From NCBI GenBank assembly GCA_022842725.1, contig JALHOZ010000003.1:62001-126000 (forward strand): a stretch of DNA of 64,000 nt, read 5' to 3'. Both the position numbers and the translations under genes were made by a program. The DNA is from Saprospiraceae bacterium. Its GTDB lineage: Bacteria; Bacteroidota; Bacteroidia; Chitinophagales; Saprospiraceae. This document shows positions 47,621 to 56,451 of this stretch, piece by piece. The notes below the pieces were generated by a model. That model had not been told where the DNA came from. It saw only the letters and a program-made list of their open reading frames with translations, and searched no databases. Within the stretch, counting starts at the first letter, position 1. Each line of letters opens with the position of its first letter.

Positions 47621-48844
47621 ATGAATCGCGAATTAGCCTTATTAGAAAAGTTGGAAAAGGAGTTGAGTTTGAAACAACTCCAGATTAAAAGTTTGTTAAC
47701 TATCACGCAAGCCATCAATGATAATGTGTCTGCAGAAGGTTTGTTTAATATGTACAAATCTTTTTTAAGTTGGGAAATGGGTATTGAAAAAATGGCTTTG
47801 TTCATTTTACAGGAAAACTTATGGACATGTACTACCCACATACATTTTGATGAAAAAAAAGCGCCCGAATTGATTAATATTCTTTTGCAACACAAAAGAT
47901 TACATACGATAAAACCTGACGAACCGGAAATCCTTCAGGGTTTTAATATCATCATTCCGGTGTTCCACAAAGAAATTCCGATTGCGTATTCCGTTATCGG
48001 AGGCATCAAAGAAAAAGAAGACTTGTACAATAAAATACAATTTATCACCACGATAACAAATATCATTGCAGTTGCCATAGAAAACAAACGGCTGTTTAAA
48101 AAACAAATTGAGCAGGAAAGATACCAAAGAGAAATGGAGTTGGCCAGTCAGGTGCAACAATTGCTCATACCGGAATTTCTGCCTTCGGAAAAAGCTTTCG
48201 CTCTTTCAAAAATTTACAAACCACATTTTAATATCGGTGGTGACTATCTGGATTACATTCGGTTTGATGAAAACAGATTTGCATTTTGTATTGCAGATAT
48301 TTCCGGAAAAGGTGTTGGTGCCGCTTTACTGATGGCAAATTTTCAGGCTATAACACAAAGTCTGATCTTTCAATACCGGGATTTGGAGACGTTCGTCTTT
48401 GCTTTGAATCAGTCTGTCTATAGAATTACCAAAAGTGATAAATATATCACGTTATTTGTAGCAGAAGTTGATTTGAATAAAAAAATCATGCGATACGTAA
48501 ATGCAGGACATTATCCACCTATCATCAAAAGTGATGGTGTCGTGAAGAGACTGGATAGCAGTTGTTCTTTTATCGGTGCTTTTGAAAAATTGCCTGAAAT
48601 CAAAGAGGAACAGGTTTCTTTGACCAAAGATACCATGATATTGTGTTTTACCGATGGTTTGACCGATCTTAGAAACAATAAAGAAGAGTTTTTTGGCGAC
48701 AAAGCATTGGAAGATTATGTGGATCAGCATGACCATTTACATCCTGAAGAATTTAATGCCGGCCTGATGTCGGAAATAGATCTTTTCAGAGGGGAAATGG
48801 ATATCAATGACGATATTGCCGTATTGACATGCAAAATATTTTAA
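47621..48844 (+). CDS. GAF-domain PP2C/SpoIIE-type serine phosphatase
   Basis: A 407-aa regulatory phosphatase. A short coiled coil (1-30) leads into a GAF-like sensor domain (about 30-165) and a linker helix. The SpoIIE/RsbU domain (about 190-407) shows FNIGGDYLDYI, ADISGKGVGAALLMA and the metal site CFTDGLTDL. Such proteins dephosphorylate anti-anti-sigma factors in partner switching, but no STAS protein or anti-sigma kinase gene is nearby. The ATG at 47621 was chosen because the upstream extension has no family signal and a -7 element ends 4 nt before it. Confidence 0.88.
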   Translation: MNRELALLEKLEKELSLKQLQIKSLLTITQAINDNVSAEGLFNMYKSFLSWEMGIEKMALFILQENLWTCTTHIHFDEKKAPELINILLQHKRLHTIKPDEPEILQGFNIIIPVFHKEIPIAYSVIGGIKEKEDLYNKIQFITTITNIIAVAIENKRLFKKQIEQERYQREMELASQVQQLLIPEFLPSEKAFALSKIYKPHFNIGGDYLDYIRFDENRFAFCIADISGKGVGAALLMANFQAITQSLIFQYRDLETFVFALNQSVYRITKSDKYITLFVAEVDLNKKIMRYVNAGHYPPIIKSDGVVKRLDSSCSFIGAFEKLPEIKEEQVSLTKDTMILCFTDGLTDLRNNKEEFFGDKALEDYVDQHDHLHPEEFNAGLMSEIDLFRGEMDINDDIAVLTCKIF

Positions 48845-48860
48845 ACCCAAAGGTTGATAT

Positions 48861-49628
48861 ATGAACCGTAAAAACAGATGGTTTGCCGCAATTGCTGCTA
48901 TGTTTTTTGGCACATTTGGTGTACATAAACTTTATTTAGGAAAGGTAGGAGCGTTCTTTTTCTACTTTTTTATGTTCACCCTATCTATTTCAATATTTTT
49001 TATGCCCCTGACCTTTATTTTTGGTCTGTTGGATTCCTTCAAAATCATGTCTATGTCAGACGAAGAGTTTGACGAAAAATATAATAAAGGGATTCCGTCC
49101 GGTATACCAAGGGGCAGATTGGAAAGAAGGCGGGACGAACAAATGGAAAAAGTTAATATCCCGAGACAAAGTCCGACTCAAAACTATAAAAATAAGTCAA
49201 AAATCGCCGAACTAAAAAAGACAGGATTAAAAAAATACAAAGATTTTGACCTCGAAGACGCTATAGAGGATTTTAAAAAAATACTCGAACTTGCACCCAA
49301 CGAAGCAGCAACTCATTTTAATATCGCTTGTGCCTATTCGTTGACAGAAAAAAAAGAAAAAGCCTTCGAACACATATCATTATCGGTACAGCATGGTTTA
49401 AAGGACGTTTCTAATATTCTTTCCCATGATGATCTGGCTTTTGTACGTATCCAACCCGAATTTGAAAATTTTAAAAATTCCGGATTCAGAAATGCTTATG
49501 CTTCAGGTCAACCCGGAAAACCCGATGCTTTACTCCAACAATTGCAACAAATAGCTGATTTGCGTAGCAGAGGACTGATTTCAGATGAAGAATTTAATCT
49601 GGAGCGAAAAAAGATTCTTAGAAGTTAA
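48861..49628 (+). CDS. TM2-TPR-SHOCT domain protein
   Basis: A 255-aa membrane protein built from three modules. Residues 1-65 are a TM2 domain (two helices; GTFGVHKLYLGKVGAFFF and FGLLDSFKIMSMSDEEF). Residues about 110-205 are TPR-like, with alanine-rich helices (ATHFNIACAYSLTEKKEKA). The last 30 residues are a SHOCT motif (QIADLRSRGLISDEEFNLER). The combination is uncommon and its function unknown; SHOCT motifs occur in envelope and stress proteins. It starts 16 bp after the phosphatase gene, so the two probably form an operon. Confidence 0.85.
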   Translation: MNRKNRWFAAIAAMFFGTFGVHKLYLGKVGAFFFYFFMFTLSISIFFMPLTFIFGLLDSFKIMSMSDEEFDEKYNKGIPSGIPRGRLERRRDEQMEKVNIPRQSPTQNYKNKSKIAELKKTGLKKYKDFDLEDAIEDFKKILELAPNEAATHFNIACAYSLTEKKEKAFEHISLSVQHGLKDVSNILSHDDLAFVRIQPEFENFKNSGFRNAYASGQPGKPDALLQQLQQIADLRSRGLISDEEFNLERKKILRS

Positions 49629-49734
49629 CCGGAAAAAAGAATGTCGTTATTTTTACCATCATTTTTTTTGGTCAGAGGAAAAGGGTCGATTCTATCCTGA
49701 TAATCTGATTTGTAACCTCCTCAATGTGATACAA

Positions 49735-50775
49735 ATGGATTTGAACAAATACGTATTTTCTGTAATTTTTGGAATTTTTTTTTCCTTAGCTCAAATTTCC
49801 GGACAAAGTAACGTTCTTTTTGTTGATGACAGTGCTGACAATTTTGGTAATTCCCGCTATTTTGCCTCTGCATTGGACAGCCTGGAAACTGAATATTTTT
49901 ACTATGATACAGGAGAATCCGGATTACCGGGATTGGATTTTCTACTCGGTTTTGATCTTGTCATCTGGCATACATCCACCTGGGGCCTCGATTTGTTTAT
50001 GTGGCAATCCCTTGATACTGAAAATCATTTATTAAAACGATATCTTGATAATCCAAAAGCCAATTTGTGGTTGGTGGGAAATGACTTTATGTTTGATCAG
50101 TACGGTGTCGCACCTGTTACTTTTGCTGAAGGCAGTTTTCCTTATGATTACCTGGGCATTACATCTTACGCTGCACAATCCAACGCAAATGACGGTGGCC
50201 TGGGGGTGCCTTTTTTAGTTCCTGCTTCTGAAAATCCTGTTGAAGATCTGACCAAAATCAACTGGACTTTTTCTACATTATTTTGGGCAGATGTTTTTGA
50301 ATTGCGTGAAGAAGCATTACCAATATATGTGTTTGGCGGTGAAAATTATCCTTTAAAGGATGGTATTACCGGCTATTATTTTCCAAGAAACAACGGAAGT
50401 AACGTCGTTACTTTCGGCTTTGACCTTGCTCTGTGCTCAAATCATGATACGATTGTCCATACGACAGATAAAGTGATAAATTGGTTTCAGAAAGTCAGAG
50501 CAGGAAATTCACAAACCATAAAAAATTCTTTATTTCAGGTTTTTCCTGCTTTGATCCGGGAAGAAGTACGAATCACCATTCCGGAGGGCGCAGAAGGTGA
50601 GATTAAGGTTCGTTTTTTGACGTCTTCGGGTCAGGTTATCTGTCAGTCAGATGAACAATTGCAAAACAAACAGGATATAACCATACCTATTCCTCAACAC
50701 ATACCACAAGGAATGATTTTTTGCGAAATCCGACACGGAAAAAGCCGTGAAATACATAAGTTGGTGAAAAATTGA
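49735..50775 (+). CDS. secreted protein with probable T9SS C-terminal domain
   Basis: A 346-aa exported protein. The ATG at 49735 gives a signal peptide ending ISGQ; the frame upstream overlaps the previous gene and has no signal. The mature N-terminal half (VLFVDDSADNFGNSRYF, DLVIWHTSTWGLDLF) resembles the Rossmann-like domain of secreted Bacteroidota proteins of unknown function. The C-terminal 80 residues (LFQVFPALIREEVRITI, VRFLTSSGQVI, CEIRHGKSREIHKLV) look like a divergent type A sorting domain. The next reading frame begins within its stop. Confidence 0.72.
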   Translation: MDLNKYVFSVIFGIFFSLAQISGQSNVLFVDDSADNFGNSRYFASALDSLETEYFYYDTGESGLPGLDFLLGFDLVIWHTSTWGLDLFMWQSLDTENHLLKRYLDNPKANLWLVGNDFMFDQYGVAPVTFAEGSFPYDYLGITSYAAQSNANDGGLGVPFLVPASENPVEDLTKINWTFSTLFWADVFELREEALPIYVFGGENYPLKDGITGYYFPRNNGSNVVTFGFDLALCSNHDTIVHTTDKVINWFQKVRAGNSQTIKNSLFQVFPALIREEVRITIPEGAEGEIKVRFLTSSGQVICQSDEQLQNKQDITIPIPQHIPQGMIFCEIRHGKSREIHKLVKN

Positions 50776-51097
50776 ATGTGGAATTGAAGAATTCAAAAGT
50801 ATTAGTTCATCTGCTGTTTTGTACCTTTTTGTTTCCGATTGGGTGTAAAAAAATAAGTCATCCGGGTCAATCAAAACAAACATTTTCTAAAGTTTTATGC
50901 CCGCCGGACGCTTTGCCCCAATTTGATAATATCGTAGTTCAGATTCCTGGAAAATACATGCTGTAGCGAAATATCCATTTGGAACTTCTACTTTGACTTT
51001 TTGGTTTCATAAAGATCTTGGTTTTGTGAAAAAAGAATATACAAACTATGGCGGTCAGACCCTTTCGATTCTACTTGAAGATGTCAAAATAAATTAA
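50772..51097 (+). pseudogene. small lipoprotein gene broken by a 1-bp frameshift
   Basis: The frame from 50772 (TTG) encodes a lipoprotein-like start (VHLLFCTFLFPIGCKK) and stops at 50966. A TTG at 50784 would give a cleaner signal peptide starting MKNSKV. One extra A in the AAAA run at 50951-50954 would continue the protein as KIHAVAKYPFGTSTLTFW and on to a stop at 51097, about 108 residues in all. The second part reads like real coding sequence. It is therefore a recent frameshift or a sequencing error. The protein family is not recognised. Confidence 0.6.
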
Positions 51098-51195
51098 TTT
51101 TTGCCCTTTAAATTGTCTTCATCCATCATAAAATACACAAAATTCCGGTTATTTCAGAAAAAGTTCGTACATTTAACTTCTGAAAGTTTTAGCCC

Positions 51196-51855
51196 TTGAC
51201 AGCAAAAGATCTTGTTTCTCATGAAATCATGCCTGCCCGTACCTCTGATACGGGCGAAGAAGTACTGACAATGATGCATCTGGCACATGTTCGTCATTTT
51301 CCCATTGTCAACAACACCCAATTATTAGGTTTGGTCAGTGAAGGTGATTTGGTCATGCATGACCTCAAAGAACCCGTAGGTGATGTTGCTTTGAGTATGT
51401 TTAAGCCCTATTGTCATGAAAAAGACCATATTTTTGATGTGATGGGTCAGGTTGCCCGTTTTGAATTGACCCTTATTCCGGTTATTGACGACAAAAACCA
51501 ATTTGTCGGTGTGATTACCATTGAAAAACTGATTCAGTTTTTTGCCTCAAGTTTTTCTTTTGCCGAATTTGGCAATGTCTTGACCATTGAAACTACCGAA
51601 CAAAACTACAGTATGGGAGAACTTTGCCGGGTAGTTGAATCTGAAGGAGTCAAAGTTTTGAGCACTTTTATCCATAAAATTCCGGACTCCACACAGGTAC
51701 AGATTACTGTCAAAACAAACGCAAAGGATGTCTACAGGATAAAACAGTCTCTTGAAAGGTTTGGTTATGATGTCGTGGTATCTCAGGGAATCGATGAATA
51801 TAGTGAGAGCCTGAAAGACAGATTTGATTCATTAATGTCATACCTCAATGTTTAA
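51196..51855 (+). CDS. CBS-domain protein with C-terminal ACT-like domain (TTG start)
   Basis: A 219-aa cytoplasmic protein. Two CBS motifs form an adenosine-ligand-binding pair: about 5-55 (MPARTSDTGEEVLTMM, FPIVNNTQLLGLVSEGDL) and 70-120 (FELTLIPVIDDKNQFVGVIT). An ACT-like segment follows at about 140-215 (VKVLSTFIHKIPDSTQVQI). The start is TTG at 51196: an in-frame stop lies two codons upstream, and the next ATG would cut into the first CBS motif. It overlaps the next gene by 8 bp. The ligand and effect are unknown. Confidence 0.85.
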   Translation: MTAKDLVSHEIMPARTSDTGEEVLTMMHLAHVRHFPIVNNTQLLGLVSEGDLVMHDLKEPVGDVALSMFKPYCHEKDHIFDVMGQVARFELTLIPVIDDKNQFVGVITIEKLIQFFASSFSFAEFGNVLTIETTEQNYSMGELCRVVESEGVKVLSTFIHKIPDSTQVQITVKTNAKDVYRIKQSLERFGYDVVVSQGIDEYSESLKDRFDSLMSYLNV

Positions 51856-53245
51856 ATGGATAAAAACATTATACTTATTGTTATTTTTTGGTCTTAGTGT
51901 ATCTGCCCAATCGACAAAAGTTTTTATTCAGAGTATCGTTATTACAGGCAATACTAAAACAAGCCCTGAAGTCATTCTGAGAGAACTGGATTTCAGTGTT
52001 TCTGATTCAATTTTTTTTTCTGACCTGCCCGGAATTATTTCCATAAGCGAAAAAAGACTTTTAAGTACCGGCCTTTTTACAGAAGCAGACATCAATATTT
52101 CAAAATGGAATATGGAAAATACTTTTGTTGATATTACAATCGTTGTTAAAGAAGGTTGGTATATATATCCATATATTATTTTCGAACTGGCTGACCGGAA
52201 CTTTAATGTTTGGGCCAAAGAATTTGATTATGCAATAGAAAGGTTAAACTATGGTGTTGCTCTGACACATATTAATTTTACGGGCAATAAAGATAAACTG
52301 AAGGCAAAGCTGCAATTTGGTTATACCGGGAAATATGAACTTTTTTATGAATTTCCATATATAAAAAATGGCTGGGGTATGACAGCCAATCTTCTGCATT
52401 CTTACAACAAAGAAATCAATTACATCACTTTACAAAACAAACCCCTCTTTTTCAAAGCAGAAGATGAAAGAAATTTGCTGAAACAATGGCGGGCAAGCGT
52501 TGCCGCTACCTACAGAAAAGATGCTACCACGTTTCATGCAGCAAAATTGATGTATTACCTCGGAGAAGTTGATTCTTATGTTGTCAGAGAGTTAAATCCT
52601 GATTATTTTTTGAACGGTGCCAATCTATTGAGGTATTTACGATTGGAATATGAGTTTACCCTTAACAAACTTCATTATCCACTTTATCCCTTAGGTGGTT
52701 TTTACACAAGAGTATTGTTCAGAAAAGACGGCTTTGGAGAAAATAAAAACATCAACAACACTTCTGTTTCCATAGAAGTCAGTAAATTTTGGAACATTCG
52801 ATCTTCATTGATTTTTTCAACTTCTTTAAGGGGTAAAACAAACCTTCAACGAAATAAAATACCGTATTTTCTCAATCAGGGATTGGGTTATGAAGGAAGT
52901 TCCATCACCGGCTATCAACTGTATGTTGTTGATGGTACCGATCTTTTTGTCTCCGGAAATACCATTAAATACAGAATTTTTCAAAAAGACCTGAACTTCA
53001 AAAAGTGGGTTCCACAGAGACTAAGACCACTTAATACCCAGGTTTTTTTACGCTTCAACGGAGATTTTGGGTATGTTTACGAACCACATTATTTTGAAAA
53101 TAACCCTTTGTCAAACACTTTTTTATTTGGTTACGGACCAGGTATTGATGTCATTTTACTTCATAATTTTGTGATTTCAGCTGACTTTTCTGTTAACAAA
53201 AACAATGAAAAGGGTTTCTTTTTTAGTGGCGGATTCCAATTTTAA
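51848..53245 (+). CDS. Omp85/BamA-like outer-membrane protein, short form
   Basis: A 465-aa exported protein with a signal peptide ending SVSAQ. One POTRA-like domain is visible (IVITGNTKTSPEVILREL, then ITIVVKEGWYIYPYI, about 27-115). The remaining ~350 residues look like an Omp85 beta-barrel with alternating strands, ending in an aromatic strand (GFFFSGGFQF). Canonical BamA has five POTRA domains, so this is a reduced paralogue of unknown substrate. The ATG lies inside the CBS-ACT gene (8-bp overlap), and a terminator follows. Confidence 0.82.
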   Translation: MFKWIKTLYLLLFFGLSVSAQSTKVFIQSIVITGNTKTSPEVILRELDFSVSDSIFFSDLPGIISISEKRLLSTGLFTEADINISKWNMENTFVDITIVVKEGWYIYPYIIFELADRNFNVWAKEFDYAIERLNYGVALTHINFTGNKDKLKAKLQFGYTGKYELFYEFPYIKNGWGMTANLLHSYNKEINYITLQNKPLFFKAEDERNLLKQWRASVAATYRKDATTFHAAKLMYYLGEVDSYVVRELNPDYFLNGANLLRYLRLEYEFTLNKLHYPLYPLGGFYTRVLFRKDGFGENKNINNTSVSIEVSKFWNIRSSLIFSTSLRGKTNLQRNKIPYFLNQGLGYEGSSITGYQLYVVDGTDLFVSGNTIKYRIFQKDLNFKKWVPQRLRPLNTQVFLRFNGDFGYVYEPHYFENNPLSNTFLFGYGPGIDVILLHNFVISADFSVNKNNEKGFFFSGGFQF

Positions 53246-53390
53246 CCTTAAGTAAAAAAATTTTTTAATTTTTTTGAATTTTCAGGCAGCGAATATAATT
53301 CCTCCGGGGTCTATATATGCAGTAGATGTTTTCTACTCAAAGTAAATTGATATTCTTTTCATTTTTAATGAAAAAATCTTTAGCGAAGTA

Positions 53391-53425
53391 AAAAGCCACC
53401 TGAAAGCAGGTGGCTTTTCTTTTTT
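53391..53425 (+). terminator. rho-independent terminator after the Omp85-like gene
   Basis: AAAAGCCACCTG pairs with CAGGTGGCTTTT around an AAAG loop, a 12-bp perfect stem, followed by C and a run of T. Confidence 0.95.
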
Positions 53426-53461
53426 ATATCACTGATGTTTTTTCCTTAAGGGTTTAATCTG

Positions 53462-53469
53462 TAGCTTTG
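53462..53469 (+). promoter_or_regulatory. -7 element (TAGCTTTG) for the threonylcarbamoyl-AMP synthase gene
   Basis: It lies 15 nt before the ATG at 53485 and overlaps the TTG at 53467, so it argues against a start there. Confidence 0.5.
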
Positions 53470-53484
53470 GCAAAATTTTCACTT

Positions 53485-54099
53485 ATGTTAAGAATAGAAT
53501 TTCATACACAAAACCCAAATAAAAGAGATTTAAAAAATATTGCCGATAAGATTAATCAGGGTGCCATAGTTATATTTCCGACCGATACGCTTTACGCATT
53601 AGGTTGTCTGATGACAAATAAATCCGGTATCGACAAAATTTGTAAAATATTAGGCAAAAAGGAAAAACACACAAAAATGTCTCTGATATGCGCCAATATC
53701 AGCGATGTGTCCAAATACACCGTCCAACTCGAGAATGACGTATTTAAAACAATGAAAAGATATCTGCCGGGTCCTTATACTTTTGTTTTGAAGTCTAATA
53801 ATTATGTTCAGAAGTTTTTCAAAAACAATAAGGAAGAAATCGGTATCCGTATTTCAGGAAACCATATTTTACAAGGTTTGCATGAGTTTTTGGATGCTCC
53901 TCTTATCTCCACATCTTTGAATACAAACGGAGAAGAAACTTATCTTTTTACGGATTCTGATGAAATTTTTGAAACTTTCGGAAGCAGAGTCGATATACTC
54001 ATGGACGGCGGGCCGGGAAGCATTGGAGAATCAACAGTTATTGATTGTACAGGCACAGAAATGAGCGTTATGAGAGAAGGAATCGGTTCAATTGATTAG
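53485..54099 (+). CDS. L-threonylcarbamoyladenylate synthase (YrdC/Sua5 domain)
   Basis: A 204-aa enzyme that makes threonylcarbamoyl-AMP from threonine, bicarbonate and ATP for the t6A37 modification of tRNA. Family motifs are IVIFPTDTLYALGC, KICKILGKKEKHTKMSLI, PGPYTFVLK and the IGIRISGNHI segment. It has only the YrdC domain and lacks the Sua5 C-terminal domain. The ATG at 53485 is preferred over a TTG at 53467 that overlaps the promoter element. Confidence 0.92.
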   Translation: MLRIEFHTQNPNKRDLKNIADKINQGAIVIFPTDTLYALGCLMTNKSGIDKICKILGKKEKHTKMSLICANISDVSKYTVQLENDVFKTMKRYLPGPYTFVLKSNNYVQKFFKNNKEEIGIRISGNHILQGLHEFLDAPLISTSLNTNGEETYLFTDSDEIFETFGSRVDILMDGGPGSIGESTVIDCTGTEMSVMREGIGSID

Positions 54100-54104
54100 T
54101 TTTT

Positions 54105-54136
54105 TTTGAATAATCCTAAACCATTATGTAACTTTG
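54105..54136 (+). promoter_or_regulatory. promoter of the E2 gene (TTTG-N20-TAACTTTG)
   Basis: TTTG at 54105-54108 and TAACTTTG at 54129-54136 are 20 nt apart, an excellent consensus match. The ATG at 54160 lies 23 nt downstream. Confidence 0.65.
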
Positions 54137-54159
54137 CTGTCCTAAAATAAAAAAAAGTT

Positions 54160-55434
54160 ATGGCTGAGATAATTCGTATGCCTCGTTTGAGTGATACCAT
54201 GGAAGAGGGAAATATCGTCAATTGGCTTAAAAAAGAAGGTGAAAGTGTTAAGCCCGGGGATATTCTTGCCGAAGTTGAAACCGATAAGGCTACCATGGAA
54301 CTTGAAAGTTATCATTCAGGAACCTTAATATATATTGGCGTTAAAAGCGGACCGGTAGCTGTTGATGGTATTATTGCAATCATTGGAAGCAAAGATGACA
54401 ATGTACAGGCTATACTCGCTTCTGCAGGTACACCAGCAGTCCCTGCAAAAAAAGAAGAAGTTTCAGAAACCAAACCGGTTGAAAACAATCCGGTTATTGT
54501 TTCGCCATCAGCTCCAAGTCCTGTCAGTATTCCAACACCACAACCTGTGGTTCAGTCAGGCAGTGATGCAAGACTGAAGGCCAGCCCTCTTGCCAAAAGT
54601 CTCGCAAGTCAGGCAGGTGTAGACCTTAGTCAGGTAAAAGGCTCAGGCGATTTCGGAAGAATCATCAAAAAAGATATAGAGTCCTTTTTAACCAACCCAC
54701 CGGCACCTGTTTCCAATAACGGAACTGTGTCTGCTGCGGTTGTGTTACCGGATTTTCATTATGGTGACGTTCCTGTGTCTCAAATGCGCAAAACCATTGC
54801 CAGAAGATTGGGAGAAAGCAAGTTTTCAGCACCTCATTTTTATTTGACGCTGGAAATCAACATGGACAAAGCCGTTGAAGCCAGAGAAGGTATCAATAAA
54901 GTTTCTCCGGTAAAAATATCTTTTAATGATTTTGTCGTCAAAGCATGTGCTTCTTCTCTAAGAAAACATCCGGCAGTCAATTCTTCCTGGTTTGGTGACA
55001 AAATCACCTATCACAAAGACATCCATATTGGTGTGGCTGTTGCTGTGGAAGACGGCTTGTTGGTACCTGTAATTACCCATACAGATACAAAATCACTTTC
55101 TACCATAAATCAGGAAGTAAAAGAATTGGCCGGAAAAGCAAAAACCAAAAAATTGCAACCTCAGGAAATGACGGGAAATACCTTCACCATTTCCAACCTG
55201 GGGATGTTTGATATAGAAGAATTTACGGCTATCATCAATCCACCGGATGCCTGCATTCTGGCTGTGGGTTCTATTATTAAAAAACCAATCGTCAAAAACG
55301 ATCAGATCGTCATCGGAAATATGATGAAAGTGACGCTTTCCTGTGACCACAGAGTGGTGGACGGAGCAACAGGAGCTCAGTTTTTGCAGACGCTCAAAGC
55401 CACTTTAGAGAATCCTGTGTTGATGTTGGTGTAA
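54160..55434 (+). CDS. pdhC: dihydrolipoamide acetyltransferase, E2 of pyruvate dehydrogenase
   Basis: A 424-aa core subunit of a 2-oxo-acid dehydrogenase complex. The lipoyl domain (1-78) carries the lipoylated Lys43 in VETDKATME. A Pro/Ala/Val linker follows. The peripheral-subunit-binding domain is at about 140-175 (ASPLAKSLASQAGVD, GSGDFGRIIKKDI). The catalytic domain contains the HxxxDG motif in SCDHRVVDGATG near residue 396. LSDTMEEGNIV at the N-terminus favours a pyruvate rather than oxoglutarate complex. E1 and E3 genes are not in this window; lipA at 44.4 kb makes its cofactor. Confidence 0.92.
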   Translation: MAEIIRMPRLSDTMEEGNIVNWLKKEGESVKPGDILAEVETDKATMELESYHSGTLIYIGVKSGPVAVDGIIAIIGSKDDNVQAILASAGTPAVPAKKEEVSETKPVENNPVIVSPSAPSPVSIPTPQPVVQSGSDARLKASPLAKSLASQAGVDLSQVKGSGDFGRIIKKDIESFLTNPPAPVSNNGTVSAAVVLPDFHYGDVPVSQMRKTIARRLGESKFSAPHFYLTLEINMDKAVEAREGINKVSPVKISFNDFVVKACASSLRKHPAVNSSWFGDKITYHKDIHIGVAVAVEDGLLVPVITHTDTKSLSTINQEVKELAGKAKTKKLQPQEMTGNTFTISNLGMFDIEEFTAIINPPDACILAVGSIIKKPIVKNDQIVIGNMMKVTLSCDHRVVDGATGAQFLQTLKATLENPVLMLV

Positions 55435-55435
55435 C

Positions 55436-55801
55436 ATGAGTTTGATCGCACAAATACTGATTGGTGTGGTTGCTTTTGAGCACCTTTACATTTTGTACAT
55501 GGAGATGTTTGCCTGGGAAACCTTAGGTAAAAAAACATTTCGCGGAGCTATGCCGGATGACATGTTTCCAAAAACAAAAATATTGGCCATGAATCAGGGA
55601 GCTTATAATGGTTTTCTGGCGGCAGGTCTCATTTGGTCATTGTTGATTTCTGATCCTGTTTGGTCAAAAAATATTGCTCTTTTCTTTTTGAGTTGTGTGA
55701 TTGTTGCCGGATTGGTAGGAGCCATTTCTGCTTCAAAAAAAATATTTTATACCCAATCCGTTCCGGCAATTATTGCTTTGATTTTTGTTTTGTTGGCATG
55801 A
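55436..55801 (+). CDS. DUF1304 family membrane protein
   Basis: A 121-aa protein with four membrane helices (about 5-22, 50-70, 77-98, 103-120) and the family motifs GVVAFEHLYILYMEMFAWET and NQGAYNGFLAAGL. DUF1304 proteins are widespread, but their function is unknown. It starts 1 bp after the stop of the E2 gene, so it is cotranscribed. Confidence 0.88.
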   Translation: MSLIAQILIGVVAFEHLYILYMEMFAWETLGKKTFRGAMPDDMFPKTKILAMNQGAYNGFLAAGLIWSLLISDPVWSKNIALFFLSCVIVAGLVGAISASKKIFYTQSVPAIIALIFVLLA

Positions 55802-55802
55802 A

Positions 55803-56417
55803 TTATGGGTTCCTGACTTTTTTGAGCACAGCTTTCTGATATCCGGTGATTGAATAACTGAATACCGCAGGAATACTTTCTCCTTCGTGTACCAAGTCTC
55901 CGGTTTTTGACGTCGATTCTTTAGTATATACGATAATTTCAAACTTCATGGTTTGTTCGTTTTCCACACTCATAAACGATATTAATGTGTTTTCCATGAC
56001 TGAAAAGACATTAATAAAGGTATTTCCGACTACTTTTCCCTCTAAAAATATTCCGTTTTGTTCATCCACTTCCCAAACGCCGCGGGACCTGTCTTTTGCC
56101 TTCAGTAAATAATTACGTCGTCCGGCAATAGTGTCAGATCCGTAGGTCAAAGCCCAGATATAAACATCAGGATTGTCCGTCCCCAGATTGTCAACCCTCA
56201 TGGGCACCTTTTGTACCACTTCCTGTCCCTTATAAATTTGCAACTCTCCTTCCCAAATGCCCAACCATTGATTTGGAAACAACATCATACCTGAATCTGA
56301 CTGAGCTTTAAGACTAAAAATCCAACATCCTGATATCATGAGGAGAATGAATATCTTTTTTGAAATTGATAAAATTTGGTTAAACATCATATTTTTTAAA
56401 CCATTTAAAATTGTCAT
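55803..56417 (-). CDS. exported lipocalin-like protein, unknown function
   Basis: A 204-aa protein with a long n-region and signal peptide (IFILLMISGCWIFSLKAQ). The mature part begins WLGIWEGELQIYKG and shows regular beta strands, similar to small lipocalin-like envelope proteins. The start at 56417 is supported by a TACCTTTG element 26 nt upstream on the minus strand (56444-56451). ATGs at 56390 and 56387 would give a more usual signal peptide. It converges on the DUF1304 gene with only 1 bp between the stops. No named family was recognised. Confidence 0.7.
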   Translation of the reverse strand: MTILNGLKNMMFNQILSISKKIFILLMISGCWIFSLKAQSDSGMMLFPNQWLGIWEGELQIYKGQEVVQKVPMRVDNLGTDNPDVYIWALTYGSDTIAGRRNYLLKAKDRSRGVWEVDEQNGIFLEGKVVGNTFINVFSVMENTLISFMSVENEQTMKFEIIVYTKESTSKTGDLVHEGESIPAVFSYSITGYQKAVLKKVRNP

Positions 56418-56443
56418 TCGTTTATACAGCTATTAAACACCTT

Positions 56444-56451
56444 CAAAGGTA
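56444..56451 (-). promoter_or_regulatory. -7 element (TACCTTTG) for the lipocalin-like gene
   Basis: It matches TAnnTTTG and lies 26 nt before the ATG at 56417. Confidence 0.45.

Noticed and set aside
50772-50966. Complete 64-aa lipoprotein
   Set aside because: The coding signal continues in the next frame to 51097, so the short frame is better read as a frameshifted gene.
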